41,001 nucleotides of DNA from an uncultured Ruminococcus sp. (GCA_945867875.1 CAMBJF010000001.1:1-41001), one strand, 5' to 3'; shown: positions 8,354 to 16,752, counted from the first letter of the stretch. A program made the numbers and translations. The notes: generated from the letters alone by a model not told the origin.

Positions 8354-8809
8354 TCATTTGTCTCCGTTTTTTCTCAGGTCGGAGATAAGGTCAAGGAAGC
8401 AGTCCACGTCGCTGAAGTCCTTATTTACCGAGGCAAATCGGACATAAGCCACCTCGTCCAGCTTTTTGAGCTGTTCGAGAACCATATCGCTTATTTCACG
8501 GGTGGATATCTGGGTTATCATATTGTTTGCGCAGTAGCTTTCGATGCTGTCGGCAATGGCGATTATGGCAGAGCCGGGCACAGGCCGCTTTTTCACCGCA
8601 AAGGAAAGACCTCTTATCAGCTTGTTTCGGTCAAAAGGCTCATAGGTGTTGTCCTTTTTGTTGACGAGCAGATCGGGTATCTCAACGCTTTCATATGTGG
8701 TAAAGCGCTTGTCGCAGTTTGTGCAGCGCCGTCTGCGCCGTTTCTTTCCGCCGATAAGACGGGAATCAACGACCTTGGTATCTTCAAATCCGCAATAGGG
8801 GCATTTCAT
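8354..8809 (-). CDS. nrdR: Transcriptional repressor of ribonucleotide reductase genes
   Basis: 151 aa. NrdR is a zinc-ribbon/ATP-cone protein that senses ATP and dATP and represses nrd operons by binding paired NrdR boxes. Seen: zinc ribbon with C3, C6, C29, C32 (MKCPYCGFEDTKVVDSR, RRRCTNCDKRFTTYE) and an ATP-cone from about residue 46 (VNKKDNTYEPFDRNKLIRGL). The two Cys pairs are two residues closer than in typical NrdR (usually C31 and C34), and the loop is very basic (KKRRRRR). The longer frame to 8881 runs through the promoter; ATG 8809 has AAAGGCGG seven bases upstream. A likely target lies in this window at 23135-23182. Confidence 0.95.
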   Translation of the reverse strand: MKCPYCGFEDTKVVDSRLIGGKKRRRRRCTNCDKRFTTYESVEIPDLLVNKKDNTYEPFDRNKLIRGLSFAVKKRPVPGSAIIAIADSIESYCANNMITQISTREISDMVLEQLKKLDEVAYVRFASVNKDFSDVDCFLDLISDLRKNGDK

Positions 8810-8852
8810 AGGCAGACCGCCTTTCCGAGAAAGAATAAAATTTTTCATTAAC

Positions 8853-8881
8853 ATTATAACCGATTTTCCGCCTGATGTCAA
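8853..8881 (-). promoter_or_regulatory. Consensus vegetative promoter of nrdR
   Basis: Minus strand: TTGACA (8876-8881), 17 bp, TATAAT (8853-8858), a perfect match to the sigma-A consensus. No NrdR box was seen over it, so autoregulation is not supported. It lies just upstream of the divergent carboxypeptidase gene. Confidence 0.88.
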
Positions 8882-8913
8882 GCGGAGATATCCGTTTAAA
8901 AGGACTGAAAAAA

Positions 8914-9852
8914 TTGAAGAAGAAAAGAAAACCCAACGGTGTAAAACTGTTTATCATATCAACGGCTATTTTATTTACGGCGGTGTTTTTATTGTCAGGT
9001 ACAGCTTCACGTAAGGACGATGAAAATAACATTGCAAAGGAATCAGAGCCAGCGGTGACTGGCAGCGGCACAGTCGATGCGACAGCTGCATCATCGGAAA
9101 CATTACCCGATGAGACAGGCGTTTCCGATGTTTCGGACACAGCTGTCTATGGTGACACTTCCGACACCGAAACAACGGCAGAGTCAAAAGAACCCAAGCC
9201 CGACCCCTCAGATGCCGACAACACCTGGGCGATGTTCCTTGTTAACTCAAAAAATCAGGTCCCCGAGGAATACTGCGACGGTATAGAAACTGACCTTGTA
9301 TATGAAAGCTGGAGGGAATATTATCTTGATTCCCGTGCGGCTGAGTATATGAAGCAGATGATAAAGGCTGCGGAGGAGGACGGCATTCAGCTTGTGGTAA
9401 TGTCCGCATACCGCAGTGTGGAGTATCAGCAGAACAACTTCGACAAGAGCGTTCAGGACAGGATCGACAACCGTGGAATGACCTATGAAGAGGCATATGC
9501 GGATACCTTGAAGGAAGTCCAACTCCCCGGCTACAGCGAGCATAACGCAGGCGTTGCGGCGGATATTATGTCCAACGAGGAGACCAGTATGGAGGACGAC
9601 CGCTTCAAAAACACAAAGGCGTATGAATGGCTCCAAGAAAATGCTGCGGATTACGGCTTTATCCTCAGATACCCCGAAAACAAGGAGGATATCACGGGAA
9701 TAATATATGAGCCGTGGCATTACCGCTTTGTGGGCGTTTATTACGCAAAGCTCCTTGCCGACAAGGGCGTTACGCTGGAGGAATATTTTGAGGAAATGAA
9801 CTGGGTCGATGAGGACGGCAAGGCTGTTTATCATCTCCCCGTGCTTGAATAA
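8914..9852 (+). CDS. Membrane-anchored VanY-type D-alanyl-D-alanine (M15B) carboxypeptidase
   Basis: About 312 aa. Expected to trim the terminal D-Ala from peptidoglycan stem peptides outside the membrane. Seen: a basic N-terminus and one hydrophobic anchor (about residues 11-28) with no lipobox Cys, a Ser/Thr/Asp/Glu-rich linker to about residue 100, then the M15 fold with SAYRS, SEHNAGVAAD (208-217; zinc ligands H210 and D217) and EPWHYR (266-271; H269 third ligand). The TTG at 8914 has AAAAGGA nine bases upstream. An in-frame ATG at 8875 would add 13 residues but has no ribosome site and lies in the nrdR promoter. First of five same-strand genes ending with maf. Confidence 0.9.
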   Translation: MKKKRKPNGVKLFIISTAILFTAVFLLSGTASRKDDENNIAKESEPAVTGSGTVDATAASSETLPDETGVSDVSDTAVYGDTSDTETTAESKEPKPDPSDADNTWAMFLVNSKNQVPEEYCDGIETDLVYESWREYYLDSRAAEYMKQMIKAAEEDGIQLVVMSAYRSVEYQQNNFDKSVQDRIDNRGMTYEEAYADTLKEVQLPGYSEHNAGVAADIMSNEETSMEDDRFKNTKAYEWLQENAADYGFILRYPENKEDITGIIYEPWHYRFVGVYYAKLLADKGVTLEEYFEEMNWVDEDGKAVYHLPVLE

Positions 9853-9876
9853 AAATACCTGAAAGGAAGTTTTAAA

Positions 9877-11367
9877 ATGAACAAGATGATGAATATGCCC
9901 GAAATAAAGCTGGGTATCGCAGCAGTCAGCAGAAGCTGTTTTCCCAAGAGCCTTTCCGAAGAGAGATGCGGAGAGGTCTGTAAGAAGTGTGCGGAAAGGG
10001 GAATAGAGATATTCCGCTGTCCCACAGTTTCCGAAAATGAGAATGATATGGTGAAAGCCGTTTCCGAGCTTAAAGCCGCAGGTGTGAATGCGCTTGTTGT
10101 ATATCTGGGAAACTTCGGTCCTGAGACCGTCGAGACACTTCTTGCAAAGAAATTCGGACTTCCCGTAATGTTCGCCGCAGCTGCGGAGGAAAGCGGCAAG
10201 GACCTTATCGACGGCAGAGGAGATGCATTCTGCGGAATGCTGAACGCAAGCTATAATCTGGGACTCAGAGGCGTAAAGGCTTACATACCCGAGTATCCCG
10301 TTGGCACACCCGACAAGGTGGCTGAGATGATAGAGGGCTTTATCCCCGTGGCAAGAGCCGTTCTGGGTCTTTCAAAGCTGAAAGTCATCTCTTTCGGACC
10401 CCGTCCCCAGGATTTCCTTGCCTGCAATGCACCTATTGCACGTCTTTATGATATCGGCGCAGAAATTGAGGAAAACTCCGAGCTTGACCTTTATGCCGCA
10501 TTCAACGCTCACGCAGGCGATGCCAGAATCGAAAAGGTGGCTGCGGAAATGGCTGCGGAGCTTGGACAGGGCAACAAGATGCCGGGCATTCTCCCCAAGC
10601 TTGCTCAGTATGAGATAACCCTCCTTGACTGGGCTGAGGAGCATAAGGGTGAGAGAGAATATGTTGTATTCGCAAACAAGTGCTGGCCCTCGTTCCAGAC
10701 ACAGTTCGGCTTCGTTCCCTGCTATGTGAACAGCCGTCTCACAGGAAGAGGCATTCCCGTTTCCTGCGAGGTGGATATCTGGGGTGCTGTCAGCGAGTAC
10801 ATAGGTCAGTGCGTTTCCGACGACTGCGTAACTCTCCTTGACATCAACAACACCGTTCCTCAGGATATCTATGACGAGGATATCAAGGGCAAGTTCGATT
10901 ACAGCCTTACAGACACATTTATGGGCTTCCACTGCGGAAACACAGCTTCGGGCAAGCTTGCTTCCTGTGAGATGAAGTTCCAGAGAATTATGCGCAGAGA
11001 CCTTGAACCCGACAGAGAGCCTGACATCACAAGAGGTACTCTTGAGGGCGATATCGCCGCATCTCAGGTGACACTTTTCCGTCTCCAGTCCACTGCCGAT
11101 GCAGAGCTTGCGGCTTATACCGCACAGGGCGAGGTGCTCCCCGTGGCTTCACGTTCCTTCGGCGCAATAGGCGTGTTCGCCATAAAGGAAATGGGAAGAT
11201 TTTACCGTCACGTGCTCATCGAGGGTCGTTTCCCTCATCACGGTGCAGTAGTGTTCGCTCACAAGGGCAGGGAACTGTACAATGTTCTGAGATACCTCGG
11301 TGTCAAGAAAATTGGCTTCAATCAGCCTGCGGGAATGCTTTATCCCACAGAAAACCCCTTTGCCTGA
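9877..11367 (+). CDS. L-fucose/L-arabinose isomerase family protein
   Basis: 496 aa. Related to the FucI/AraA superfamily of aldose-ketose isomerases, cytosolic metal-dependent enzymes. Seen: an N-terminal Rossmann-like half (KLGIAAVSRSCF, ALVVYLGNFGPE), EVDIWGAVSEYIGQ in the middle (about 298-311) and FMGFHCGNTASGKL (about 348-361), where isomerases place active-site residues. The strong ribosome site GAAAGGAAG precedes ATG. No sugar kinase, aldolase or transporter is nearby; neighbours are a cell-wall carboxypeptidase and maf. The substrate is unknown, and calling it FucI or AraA would be unsafe. Confidence 0.85.
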   Translation: MNKMMNMPEIKLGIAAVSRSCFPKSLSEERCGEVCKKCAERGIEIFRCPTVSENENDMVKAVSELKAAGVNALVVYLGNFGPETVETLLAKKFGLPVMFAAAAEESGKDLIDGRGDAFCGMLNASYNLGLRGVKAYIPEYPVGTPDKVAEMIEGFIPVARAVLGLSKLKVISFGPRPQDFLACNAPIARLYDIGAEIEENSELDLYAAFNAHAGDARIEKVAAEMAAELGQGNKMPGILPKLAQYEITLLDWAEEHKGEREYVVFANKCWPSFQTQFGFVPCYVNSRLTGRGIPVSCEVDIWGAVSEYIGQCVSDDCVTLLDINNTVPQDIYDEDIKGKFDYSLTDTFMGFHCGNTASGKLASCEMKFQRIMRRDLEPDREPDITRGTLEGDIAASQVTLFRLQSTADAELAAYTAQGEVLPVASRSFGAIGVFAIKEMGRFYRHVLIEGRFPHHGAVVFAHKGRELYNVLRYLGVKKIGFNQPAGMLYPTENPFA

Positions 11368-11392
11368 TTTTTTGAATGGATAGTGATTTTTA

Positions 11393-11539
11393 ATGAAAAG
11401 ATTTTTAGGAGTTCTTTTTTCCGTTTTCGGATTTGTTTTCAATGCAATTCTCCTCTGCGGACTTATGATACTGGGCATTGACCTCTACAACCGCAGTGAA
11501 GAGGAGAAAAAGGCACGTTCGGGCGGAACGGAGAAGTGA
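11393..11539 (+). CDS. Small single-pass membrane protein, 48 aa, unknown function
   Basis: Starts MKRFLGVLFSVFGF and ends EEEKKARSGGTEK. One hydrophobic segment (about residues 4-30) is followed by a charged tail. Its TGA overlaps the ATG of the next gene (TGATG), a sign of translational coupling, and it starts 25 bp after the isomerase stop. The ribosome site is weak (GGAT about 12 bases upstream). Context and composition favour a real gene, but no family is recognised. Confidence 0.6.
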   Translation: MKRFLGVLFSVFGFVFNAILLCGLMILGIDLYNRSEEEKKARSGGTEK

Positions 11540-11976
11540 TGTTTTCCATAGACGAGATAAACGGCGGCTGGCTGAACGTTACCCTTGATTTCGGCGATGA
11601 TGTTTACTGCATTATGGGCACGGACATTTGGGGAACGGACAGAGGTTCGCAGATAGTGAAAATGTGCGCCGATGCACTGAGCGGGAGCGGCAGCTTTTAC
11701 GCTGTGCTCGACAATGAACCGGGAGCATGGGTGATAGAGCTTTCCTCAGAGGGCAGGCTGTGCATTTATTTGTGCCGTGAGGACCTTAAAGGAAAGCCCG
11801 ATATGACTGAGTGTGAAAAGGCTTTTGAGACAGATGCGGATATCCCTGCATTTGCGAAAGCTGTCTGTGCCGCATTTTCGGAATATTCCGAGGGTGACGG
11901 ACAGAGCTTTTACGAAAGGGAAAGTCATATGGCATTTCCCGCAGATGAATTTGAGCGGCTGAAAAACGCTCTATAA
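11539..11976 (+). CDS. Hypothetical protein, 145 aa
   Basis: Not recognised. An acidic, soluble-looking protein with no membrane segment, rich in Asp, Glu and aromatic residues (MFSIDEINGGWLNVTLDF, FYAVLDNEPGAWVIELSSEG, LCIYLCREDL). It overlaps the stop of the 48-aa membrane protein by one base, so the two are probably translated together, and maf follows after 16 bp. An in-frame GTG three bases upstream is a possible alternative start. The beta-strand-like spacing of hydrophobic residues suggests a small alpha/beta fold; no function is proposed. Confidence 0.8.
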   Translation: MFSIDEINGGWLNVTLDFGDDVYCIMGTDIWGTDRGSQIVKMCADALSGSGSFYAVLDNEPGAWVIELSSEGRLCIYLCREDLKGKPDMTECEKAFETDADIPAFAKAVCAAFSEYSEGDGQSFYERESHMAFPADEFERLKNAL

Positions 11977-11992
11977 ATAAAGGAGAAAGACT

Positions 11993-12553
11993 ATGGTAAT
12001 TCTCGCATCGGCATCGCCCCGCCGACAGGAACTTCTGAAGCTTGTTGTGCAGGATTTTTCCATATGCCCTGCGGACATTGACGAGACCATACCCGAGGAC
12101 ATTGCCGCAGAAAATGCGGCGGAGTATCTTGCGGTGAAAAAGGCATCGGCAGTTGCCGACGACCCTCAGCATATGTACGATACGGTCATCGGCTGTGATA
12201 CAGTTGTTGTCCTTGACGGCGAAATTATGGGAAAGCCCCGTGACATCAACCAAGCCCGTGAAATGCTTACCAAGCTTTCGGGCAGGGTGCACAAGGTCAT
12301 AACAGGGGTATGCATTTGCAGCAGAGGAAAGCGGACAAGCTTTTCCGAGACCACCGAGGTGGAGTTTTACCCCCTGTCGCCCAAGGAAATTGAGGACTAT
12401 ATCAGCACAGGCGACCCTATGGACAAGGCTGGTGCATACGGCATTCAGTCGCAGGGCTGTATGCTTGTGAAAGGCATTATCGGCGACTTTTTCAATGTGG
12501 TCGGGCTTCCCGTGGCACGGCTCAGAAGGGAGCTTGACAAGATAGTTTTATAA
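11993..12553 (+). CDS. maf: Maf family nucleoside triphosphate pyrophosphatase
   Basis: 186 aa, normal family length. Maf proteins hydrolyse canonical or modified (d)NTPs to monophosphates and pyrophosphate, cleaning the nucleotide pool, and are linked to septum and cell-division control. Seen: N-terminal SASPRRQELL (6-15), the ITF-type core VIGCDTVVVLDGEIMGKP, TKLSGRVHKVITGV, and the C-terminal DKAGAYGIQ and IIGDFFNVVGLP motifs, all diagnostic. A good ribosome site (AAAGGAGAAAG) precedes ATG. Last gene of its unit, followed directly by a terminator. Confidence 0.95.
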   Translation: MVILASASPRRQELLKLVVQDFSICPADIDETIPEDIAAENAAEYLAVKKASAVADDPQHMYDTVIGCDTVVVLDGEIMGKPRDINQAREMLTKLSGRVHKVITGVCICSRGKRTSFSETTEVEFYPLSPKEIEDYISTGDPMDKAGAYGIQSQGCMLVKGIIGDFFNVVGLPVARLRRELDKIVL

Positions 12554-12560
12554 ATGAAAA

Positions 12561-12598
12561 CATCACCGCACATTATCGTGACGGTGATGCTTTTTTTT
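12561..12598 (+). terminator. Rho-independent terminator after maf
   Basis: Stem CATCACCG (12561-12568) with CGGTGATG (12582-12589), 13-base loop, then eight T. The T tract overlaps the stop codon of the convergent spoIIR gene. Confidence 0.85.
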
Positions 12599-13223
12599 AC
12601 TTCTCAAAAATTTTTTCAAAAAGCTCTGCAATATAAAGCCGTGCCTCGTAATCCGATTCCTCGGTGAGCATCATAATATCCTCTTTGGAAAGCTCACCGC
12701 CGTACTTTTCCATTATCTCCTCATCGGTAAGCGCAGCCCCCGCACAGGGCACGCACAAGGGCGGGTACATCACGCACCACCAGTTATGCCCCTCGCCGCT
12801 GCCTATTTTGATTCGCAGGGCGGTGTAATTTCCTGCGGGAACGGCAAAATCATTGTATATCCGTCTGTCAAAAGTCATCTCGCATATCTCGCAGGAAACG
12901 GTGTCCTCCGAGCCGTTGGCGGCAAGGGTATCATCGGCTATCTGCTTTATTTTGTCAAGCTGCTCCGAAAGGGCTGCAGTGGCTTCCGCCGATGATGAAT
13001 ATGGCTTGAACAGCTCATCTGATGAGCCGAGAACAGCATCACGGACAAGGAGCTTCAGCCGCTGATCCTCCTCGCTGTCGGAGTCTGCAAGAATGTGCAG
13101 GCGGACAAGGCTGTTTTCGAGATTTTTCTCGGTCTGAACTGCGGAAAATATCCCTGTTACAAGCAGTGAAAACGCCATTGCTGCGGCAATAAGAGCGGTC
13201 TGTGATATGTACTTTTGTTTCAT
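12597..13223 (-). CDS. spoIIR: Stage II sporulation protein R
   Basis: 208 aa. SpoIIR is made in the forespore under sigma-F, is exported to the intermembrane space and triggers SpoIIGA to cleave pro-sigma-E in the mother cell. Seen: an N-terminal signal or anchor (about residues 7-27), the family motif VRLHILADSDSEEDQRLKL, and NWWCVMYPPLCVP. The frame is open to 13322 but has no matching N-terminus; ATG 13223 has AAAGGA about ten bases upstream. A clear sigma-F box could not be picked out by eye. This is good evidence that the organism, or its recent ancestor, makes spores. Confidence 0.93.
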   Translation of the reverse strand: MKQKYISQTALIAAAMAFSLLVTGIFSAVQTEKNLENSLVRLHILADSDSEEDQRLKLLVRDAVLGSSDELFKPYSSSAEATAALSEQLDKIKQIADDTLAANGSEDTVSCEICEMTFDRRIYNDFAVPAGNYTALRIKIGSGEGHNWWCVMYPPLCVPCAGAALTDEEIMEKYGGELSKEDIMMLTEESDYEARLYIAELFEKIFEK

Positions 13224-13361
13224 ATTCGTCATTTCCTTTCCGATTTTGTTATCCGTATTATTGACGGGTATCGGAAAGGTTATTCCTTTTTGTGGAAAAA
13301 TATTTGGCTTTGAGATACCCAAGAAAGCTTATTTGCTGTAACGATATTTACACAGATAAGA

Positions 13362-13370
13362 TGATATAAT
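13362..13370 (+). promoter_or_regulatory. Putative extended -10 promoter of the Cys-rich hypothetical gene
   Basis: TGA followed by TATAAT (13365-13370), 40 bases before the ATG at 13410. No good -35 box is seen at 16-18 bp, so the extended -10 would have to carry recognition. Confidence 0.55.
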
Positions 13371-13409
13371 TATAAAAATAAATTTTATAATGAAAAAGGA
13401 GAAAGGAAA

Positions 13410-13904
13410 ATGTCGGATAAATGCAGCGAAAAGTTTTACGCCGTTAAAGACAGGCTTGTTTTCCATCGCCCGCAGTGCAGGTTTATTTCAGCCTATGACC
13501 CAAGCAGGCTCACCGAGGTGGCGGACTACGGCAGCGGCATCATTATGGGTATGACGCCCTGCAACTGCTGCCGCCCGCAGGTCAGCGGCGGGGCTGTGCT
13601 TGATATTGCCGCAGCCGAAAGCTTCTGCAAAAAGCACGGAATGGCGTGCTCATCTGACGGCTGCGGTATTGTAATAACCACCTGCGCCGCCAGATGGCGG
13701 ATATACCGCTCAGGCAGCAAGCTCTTTCTTCATCACGAAAAATGGACCTTCAGAGCGGCAAAATACGGCAAGCGTGCGGGATTTATGATTCGTGACAAGG
13801 AGTTTTCGGACATCTCCGAAGCCCTGTTTTATGCATACTGTCACGACAAAAGATACCGCAATACCCGCAGCAATGCCGATACAGCCGGCGATATCCGTAT
13901 ATAA
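13410..13904 (+). CDS. Hypothetical protein with a FHRPxC...CxCC cysteine cluster
   Basis: 164 aa, not recognised as a whole. Residues 18-23 read FHRPQC and 51-56 CNCCRP, with H19, C23, C51, C53 and C54 placed to bind zinc. The layout recalls small Ada-like zinc modules in which a His/Cys pair is followed by PCxxCxP. The C-terminal half (about 90-150) is basic and aromatic (RWRIYRSGSKLFLHHEKW, EALFYAYCHDKRYR). The strong ribosome site AAAGGAGAAAGG precedes ATG. Possibly a nucleic-acid-binding protein, but that is inference. Its stop lies against the hairpin that terminates the convergent ATPase gene. Confidence 0.82.
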   Translation: MSDKCSEKFYAVKDRLVFHRPQCRFISAYDPSRLTEVADYGSGIIMGMTPCNCCRPQVSGGAVLDIAAAESFCKKHGMACSSDGCGIVITTCAARWRIYRSGSKLFLHHEKWTFRAAKYGKRAGFMIRDKEFSDISEALFYAYCHDKRYRNTRSNADTAGDIRI

Positions 13905-13941
13905 AAAACAGCACCGTTTCATTTTACCGAAACGGTGCTGT
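13903..13941 (-). terminator. Rho-independent terminator of the Ca2+ ATPase gene
   Basis: Perfect 13-bp stem ACAGCACCGTTTC (13908-13920) with GAAACGGTGCTGT (13929-13941), eight-base loop. On the minus strand it is followed by a T tract (13903-13908). It also sits at the end of the plus-strand hypothetical gene. Confidence 0.88.
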
Positions 13942-13961
13942 CTGAGTTTATGGGGTGATTG

Positions 13962-16580
13962 TCAGTCCTTCATAATAGCCTTGCGTATCATATTGATAGG
14001 GATTACAAGGAACGCAAGGACAATGCAGATGAGCCAAGTCATAGGGTTCAGAGCCTCGACGCTGAGCACCTCGCCGCCGAATGTAACGAATACGAACTGG
14101 AGAACGAAAATGGACAGCATTACATAAATAAAGTTCATATTTCTGCCCAGACCCTCAAAGGGATTCATATGAGAAGTTCTTGCATTGAAGCCGTTGAAGG
14201 TTATCGCCATCATAAAGGTTGCGAACACTGCGGAGTTAAGGTAGGTGTTGTCCACGCCGCCGAAAGCTGTGCGGAAGAAAGGTACAAATCTGATGCACAG
14301 GCAAAGAGCTGTGATGTAGAGAGCGGAAATTACTATCTGTGTCATCATTCCCTTGCTTACGATGCTTGCGGAACGGGGAACGGGCTTTTCCTTCATATAT
14401 TCCTTAAGAGCAGGCTCGCTGCCGAATGCAATAGCTGCGAGGGTGTCCATTGCAAGGTTTACGAGGAGAAGCTGGATAACTGTCATAATAACGTTCTCGC
14501 CGAGGAGAGGTGCTATAAAGCAGGTGAGAACGGCTGCAACGTTAACGGTAAGCTGGAAGATAAGGAACTTTCTGATGCTCTTGAACATAGTTCTGCCGTA
14601 AAGGATAGCCTTTTCGATAGAGGAGAAGTTGTCGTCCAGAATGGTGATATCGCCCGCTTCCTTGGCAACCTCTGTACCGCTGCCCATTGCAAAGCCAACA
14701 TCGGCTTTCTTAAGGGCAGGGGAGTCGTTTACGCCGTCGCCTGTCATACCTACAACAAGGTTCAGTTCCTGAGCTGCTCTTACGAGACGGCTCTTGTCGG
14801 TGGGGAGAGCTCTTGAAACAACTCTCAGGTCGGGAAGAAGTGCCTTAAGCTCATCGTCGGTCTTTTCGGCAAGCTCTGCACTGGTGAGGGCAATGTCTGT
14901 GTCAGTCCTCAGAAGTCCTGCTTCCTTGGCGATAGCAACGGCAGTTTCCTTTCGGTCGCCTGTTACCATTACTACCTGAATGCCTGCATTCTGAACTTCT
15001 TTGATAGCGTCAGCGGCTTCCTTACGTACATTGTCTCTGATGCTGAAGAGACAGACAAGTGTTACTGTTCCCTCGTCGGAATCGCCGTCCTTCTTTGCAA
15101 CGCCAAGAAGTCTCATTGATCTCGATGCCTGAGTATCGATGTAATCCATAAGAGCCTGCTTGTCCGCAAGAGGCTTTACCTCGCCGTTTCCGTCAACATA
15201 GGAATCGCAGCGGTCAAGAAGTCTTTCGGGTGCGCCCTTGATGTATGTAACGTGGCTGCCTTTTTCATTAACAGTTACGCTGGAGCATTTCTTTGTGGAA
15301 TCGAATGCGCTGAATGTAAGAACGTTGTCCTTATTGATGCCCTCAGCCTTGCCTGCTTCCATAAGATATGTCATAAGAGCACGGTCGGTGCTGTTTCCGC
15401 CGATGACCTTGCCCTCGGCAGCAGATGCGCTGTTGTTGACGCCTGCACCGACGATGATGTTATCTGCAAGTGCAGCGGGAATTTTGTCAAAGCAGTCGTA
15501 TATTTCACCATTGCCTGCGGAAAGCTCAACAACGGAAAGCTTGCCTTCGGTGATAGTACCTGTCTTATCACTGAAAAGAATGCTCAGGCTTCCTGCGGTC
15601 TCCAGACCGTTTATCTTTCTTACAAGGACGTTGTCCTTAGCCATTCTGAGGCTCTGGAAGGAGAGGAGAATGGAGGTGAGCATAGGAAGTCCCTCAGGAA
15701 CTGCACATACTATAATAGTTACCGCAACTGTTACAGCATTAAGGATAAGATGTATCCATTCAAATACGCCGTTGGGGATATCGCCCGTGATGAGTGTTTT
15801 TGCCATAATGCCCACAATGATGCATATAGCACCGATGTAGCCGAATGTGGATATCTGCTTTGCAAGCTTGCCAAGCTTTACCTGGAGAGGAGTTTCTCTT
15901 GTTTCCTCCTGTACCTCGAGAGCCAGCTCACCGAAGAGAGTCTTGTCGCCTACAACCTTGATCTCCATATAGCCCTCGCCGCCGCAGACAACTGTGCCAC
16001 GGTATGCATAGTGCTTGTTGAGGAGGTCTTTTGTATTGTAGCCCTCGCCGTTTTCATCGGGAATCTTAACGGCTTCCTCAGTCTCGCCGTTAAGAGCCGC
16101 CTGATCTACCTTGATGTCGCCCATAACAAGCTCGCCGTCCGCAGGAAGCTTGTCGCCTGCCTGAAGATATACGATATCGCCAACAACAACATCGCTTACG
16201 TGAATTTCGGTAAGCTTGCCGTCACGAATGACCTTTGCGGTCTCCTTAGCTTCTTCCTCGGCTTTGAGAGCAGATGCCTTACCCTCCTGCTTGTTCTCGC
16301 TGAATGCGGAAACGCCGTTTGCTATCATAATTGCGATGAGTATTCCCACAGGCTCGAACCATTCGGCTTGACCTAAGAAAAAGAGCACCACCTGTACCAC
16401 AAGAGCAACAAGCAGTATCATTATCATAGGGTCCTTGAATCCCTCAAGGATCTTCTTCCACAGCGGGTCAGGGGGGATCTGTGTAAGGGTATTGGCACCG
16501 TTTTTCTTACGGCTTTCCTCCGCCTCTGCCGCAGTGAGTCCCTTGGGGAGAGTGCTCAAAGGCTTTTCTTTAACTTGCAT
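13962..16580 (-). CDS. Calcium-translocating P-type ATPase, PMCA type (P2B)
   Basis: 872 aa. Pumps Ca2+ out of the cytosol at the expense of ATP. Seen: actuator TGES-like NGETE (164-168), M4 PEGLP (295-299), phosphorylation site DKTGT (338-342), KGAPE (448-452), TGD (540-542), TGDGVND (613-619), and M6 NLAMDTLAAIAFGSEP, whose Asn and Asp match the single Ca2+ site of PMCA-type pumps. About ten membrane segments. ATG has AAGGA eight bases upstream and a perfect promoter at 16669-16697. Transcribed alone. No autoinhibitory tail is visible beyond M10. Ca2+ preference is inferred from M4 and M6. Confidence 0.94.
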   Translation of the reverse strand: MQVKEKPLSTLPKGLTAAEAEESRKKNGANTLTQIPPDPLWKKILEGFKDPMIMILLVALVVQVVLFFLGQAEWFEPVGILIAIMIANGVSAFSENKQEGKASALKAEEEAKETAKVIRDGKLTEIHVSDVVVGDIVYLQAGDKLPADGELVMGDIKVDQAALNGETEEAVKIPDENGEGYNTKDLLNKHYAYRGTVVCGGEGYMEIKVVGDKTLFGELALEVQEETRETPLQVKLGKLAKQISTFGYIGAICIIVGIMAKTLITGDIPNGVFEWIHLILNAVTVAVTIIVCAVPEGLPMLTSILLSFQSLRMAKDNVLVRKINGLETAGSLSILFSDKTGTITEGKLSVVELSAGNGEIYDCFDKIPAALADNIIVGAGVNNSASAAEGKVIGGNSTDRALMTYLMEAGKAEGINKDNVLTFSAFDSTKKCSSVTVNEKGSHVTYIKGAPERLLDRCDSYVDGNGEVKPLADKQALMDYIDTQASRSMRLLGVAKKDGDSDEGTVTLVCLFSIRDNVRKEAADAIKEVQNAGIQVVMVTGDRKETAVAIAKEAGLLRTDTDIALTSAELAEKTDDELKALLPDLRVVSRALPTDKSRLVRAAQELNLVVGMTGDGVNDSPALKKADVGFAMGSGTEVAKEAGDITILDDNFSSIEKAILYGRTMFKSIRKFLIFQLTVNVAAVLTCFIAPLLGENVIMTVIQLLLVNLAMDTLAAIAFGSEPALKEYMKEKPVPRSASIVSKGMMTQIVISALYITALCLCIRFVPFFRTAFGGVDNTYLNSAVFATFMMAITFNGFNARTSHMNPFEGLGRNMNFIYVMLSIFVLQFVFVTFGGEVLSVEALNPMTWLICIVLAFLVIPINMIRKAIMKD

Positions 16581-16668
16581 ATTAAGCGTCCTTTCCTTTT
16601 ATGAAATGTTGTTTTGCGCCGTTATTTGGCACTGTACGATGATTTTCTGCGCAGTGCACTTGTTATGA

Positions 16669-16697
16669 ATTATACAGCAAAATGTAAAAAATGTCAA
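16669..16697 (-). promoter_or_regulatory. Consensus promoter of the Ca2+ ATPase gene
   Basis: Minus strand: TTGACA (16692-16697), 17 bp, TATAAT (16669-16674). Leader of about 80 bases, holding a weak inverted repeat GCACTG/CAGTGC around 16629-16657. Confidence 0.87.
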
Positions 16698-16752
16698 TAG
16701 CGGGGAGACTTTACAGATTATATTTGAGGGTATTTAAGATTAAAATTTGATT

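Noticed and set aside
13224..13320. Sigma-F promoter upstream of spoIIR
   Set aside because: GGTA- and GGATAACA-like words occur, but no pair with correct spacing and a good -10 match could be defended.
15252..16376. 374-codon open frame antisense to the Ca2+ ATPase
   Set aside because: Reverse-strand shadow of a long biased gene; the composition (Cys, His, Ala, Leu) is typical of such shadows and no motif is seen.
16629..16657. Inverted repeat in the Ca2+ ATPase leader
   Set aside because: Arms are only six bases (GCACTG/CAGTGC) with a long loop; too weak to call an operator or riboswitch.
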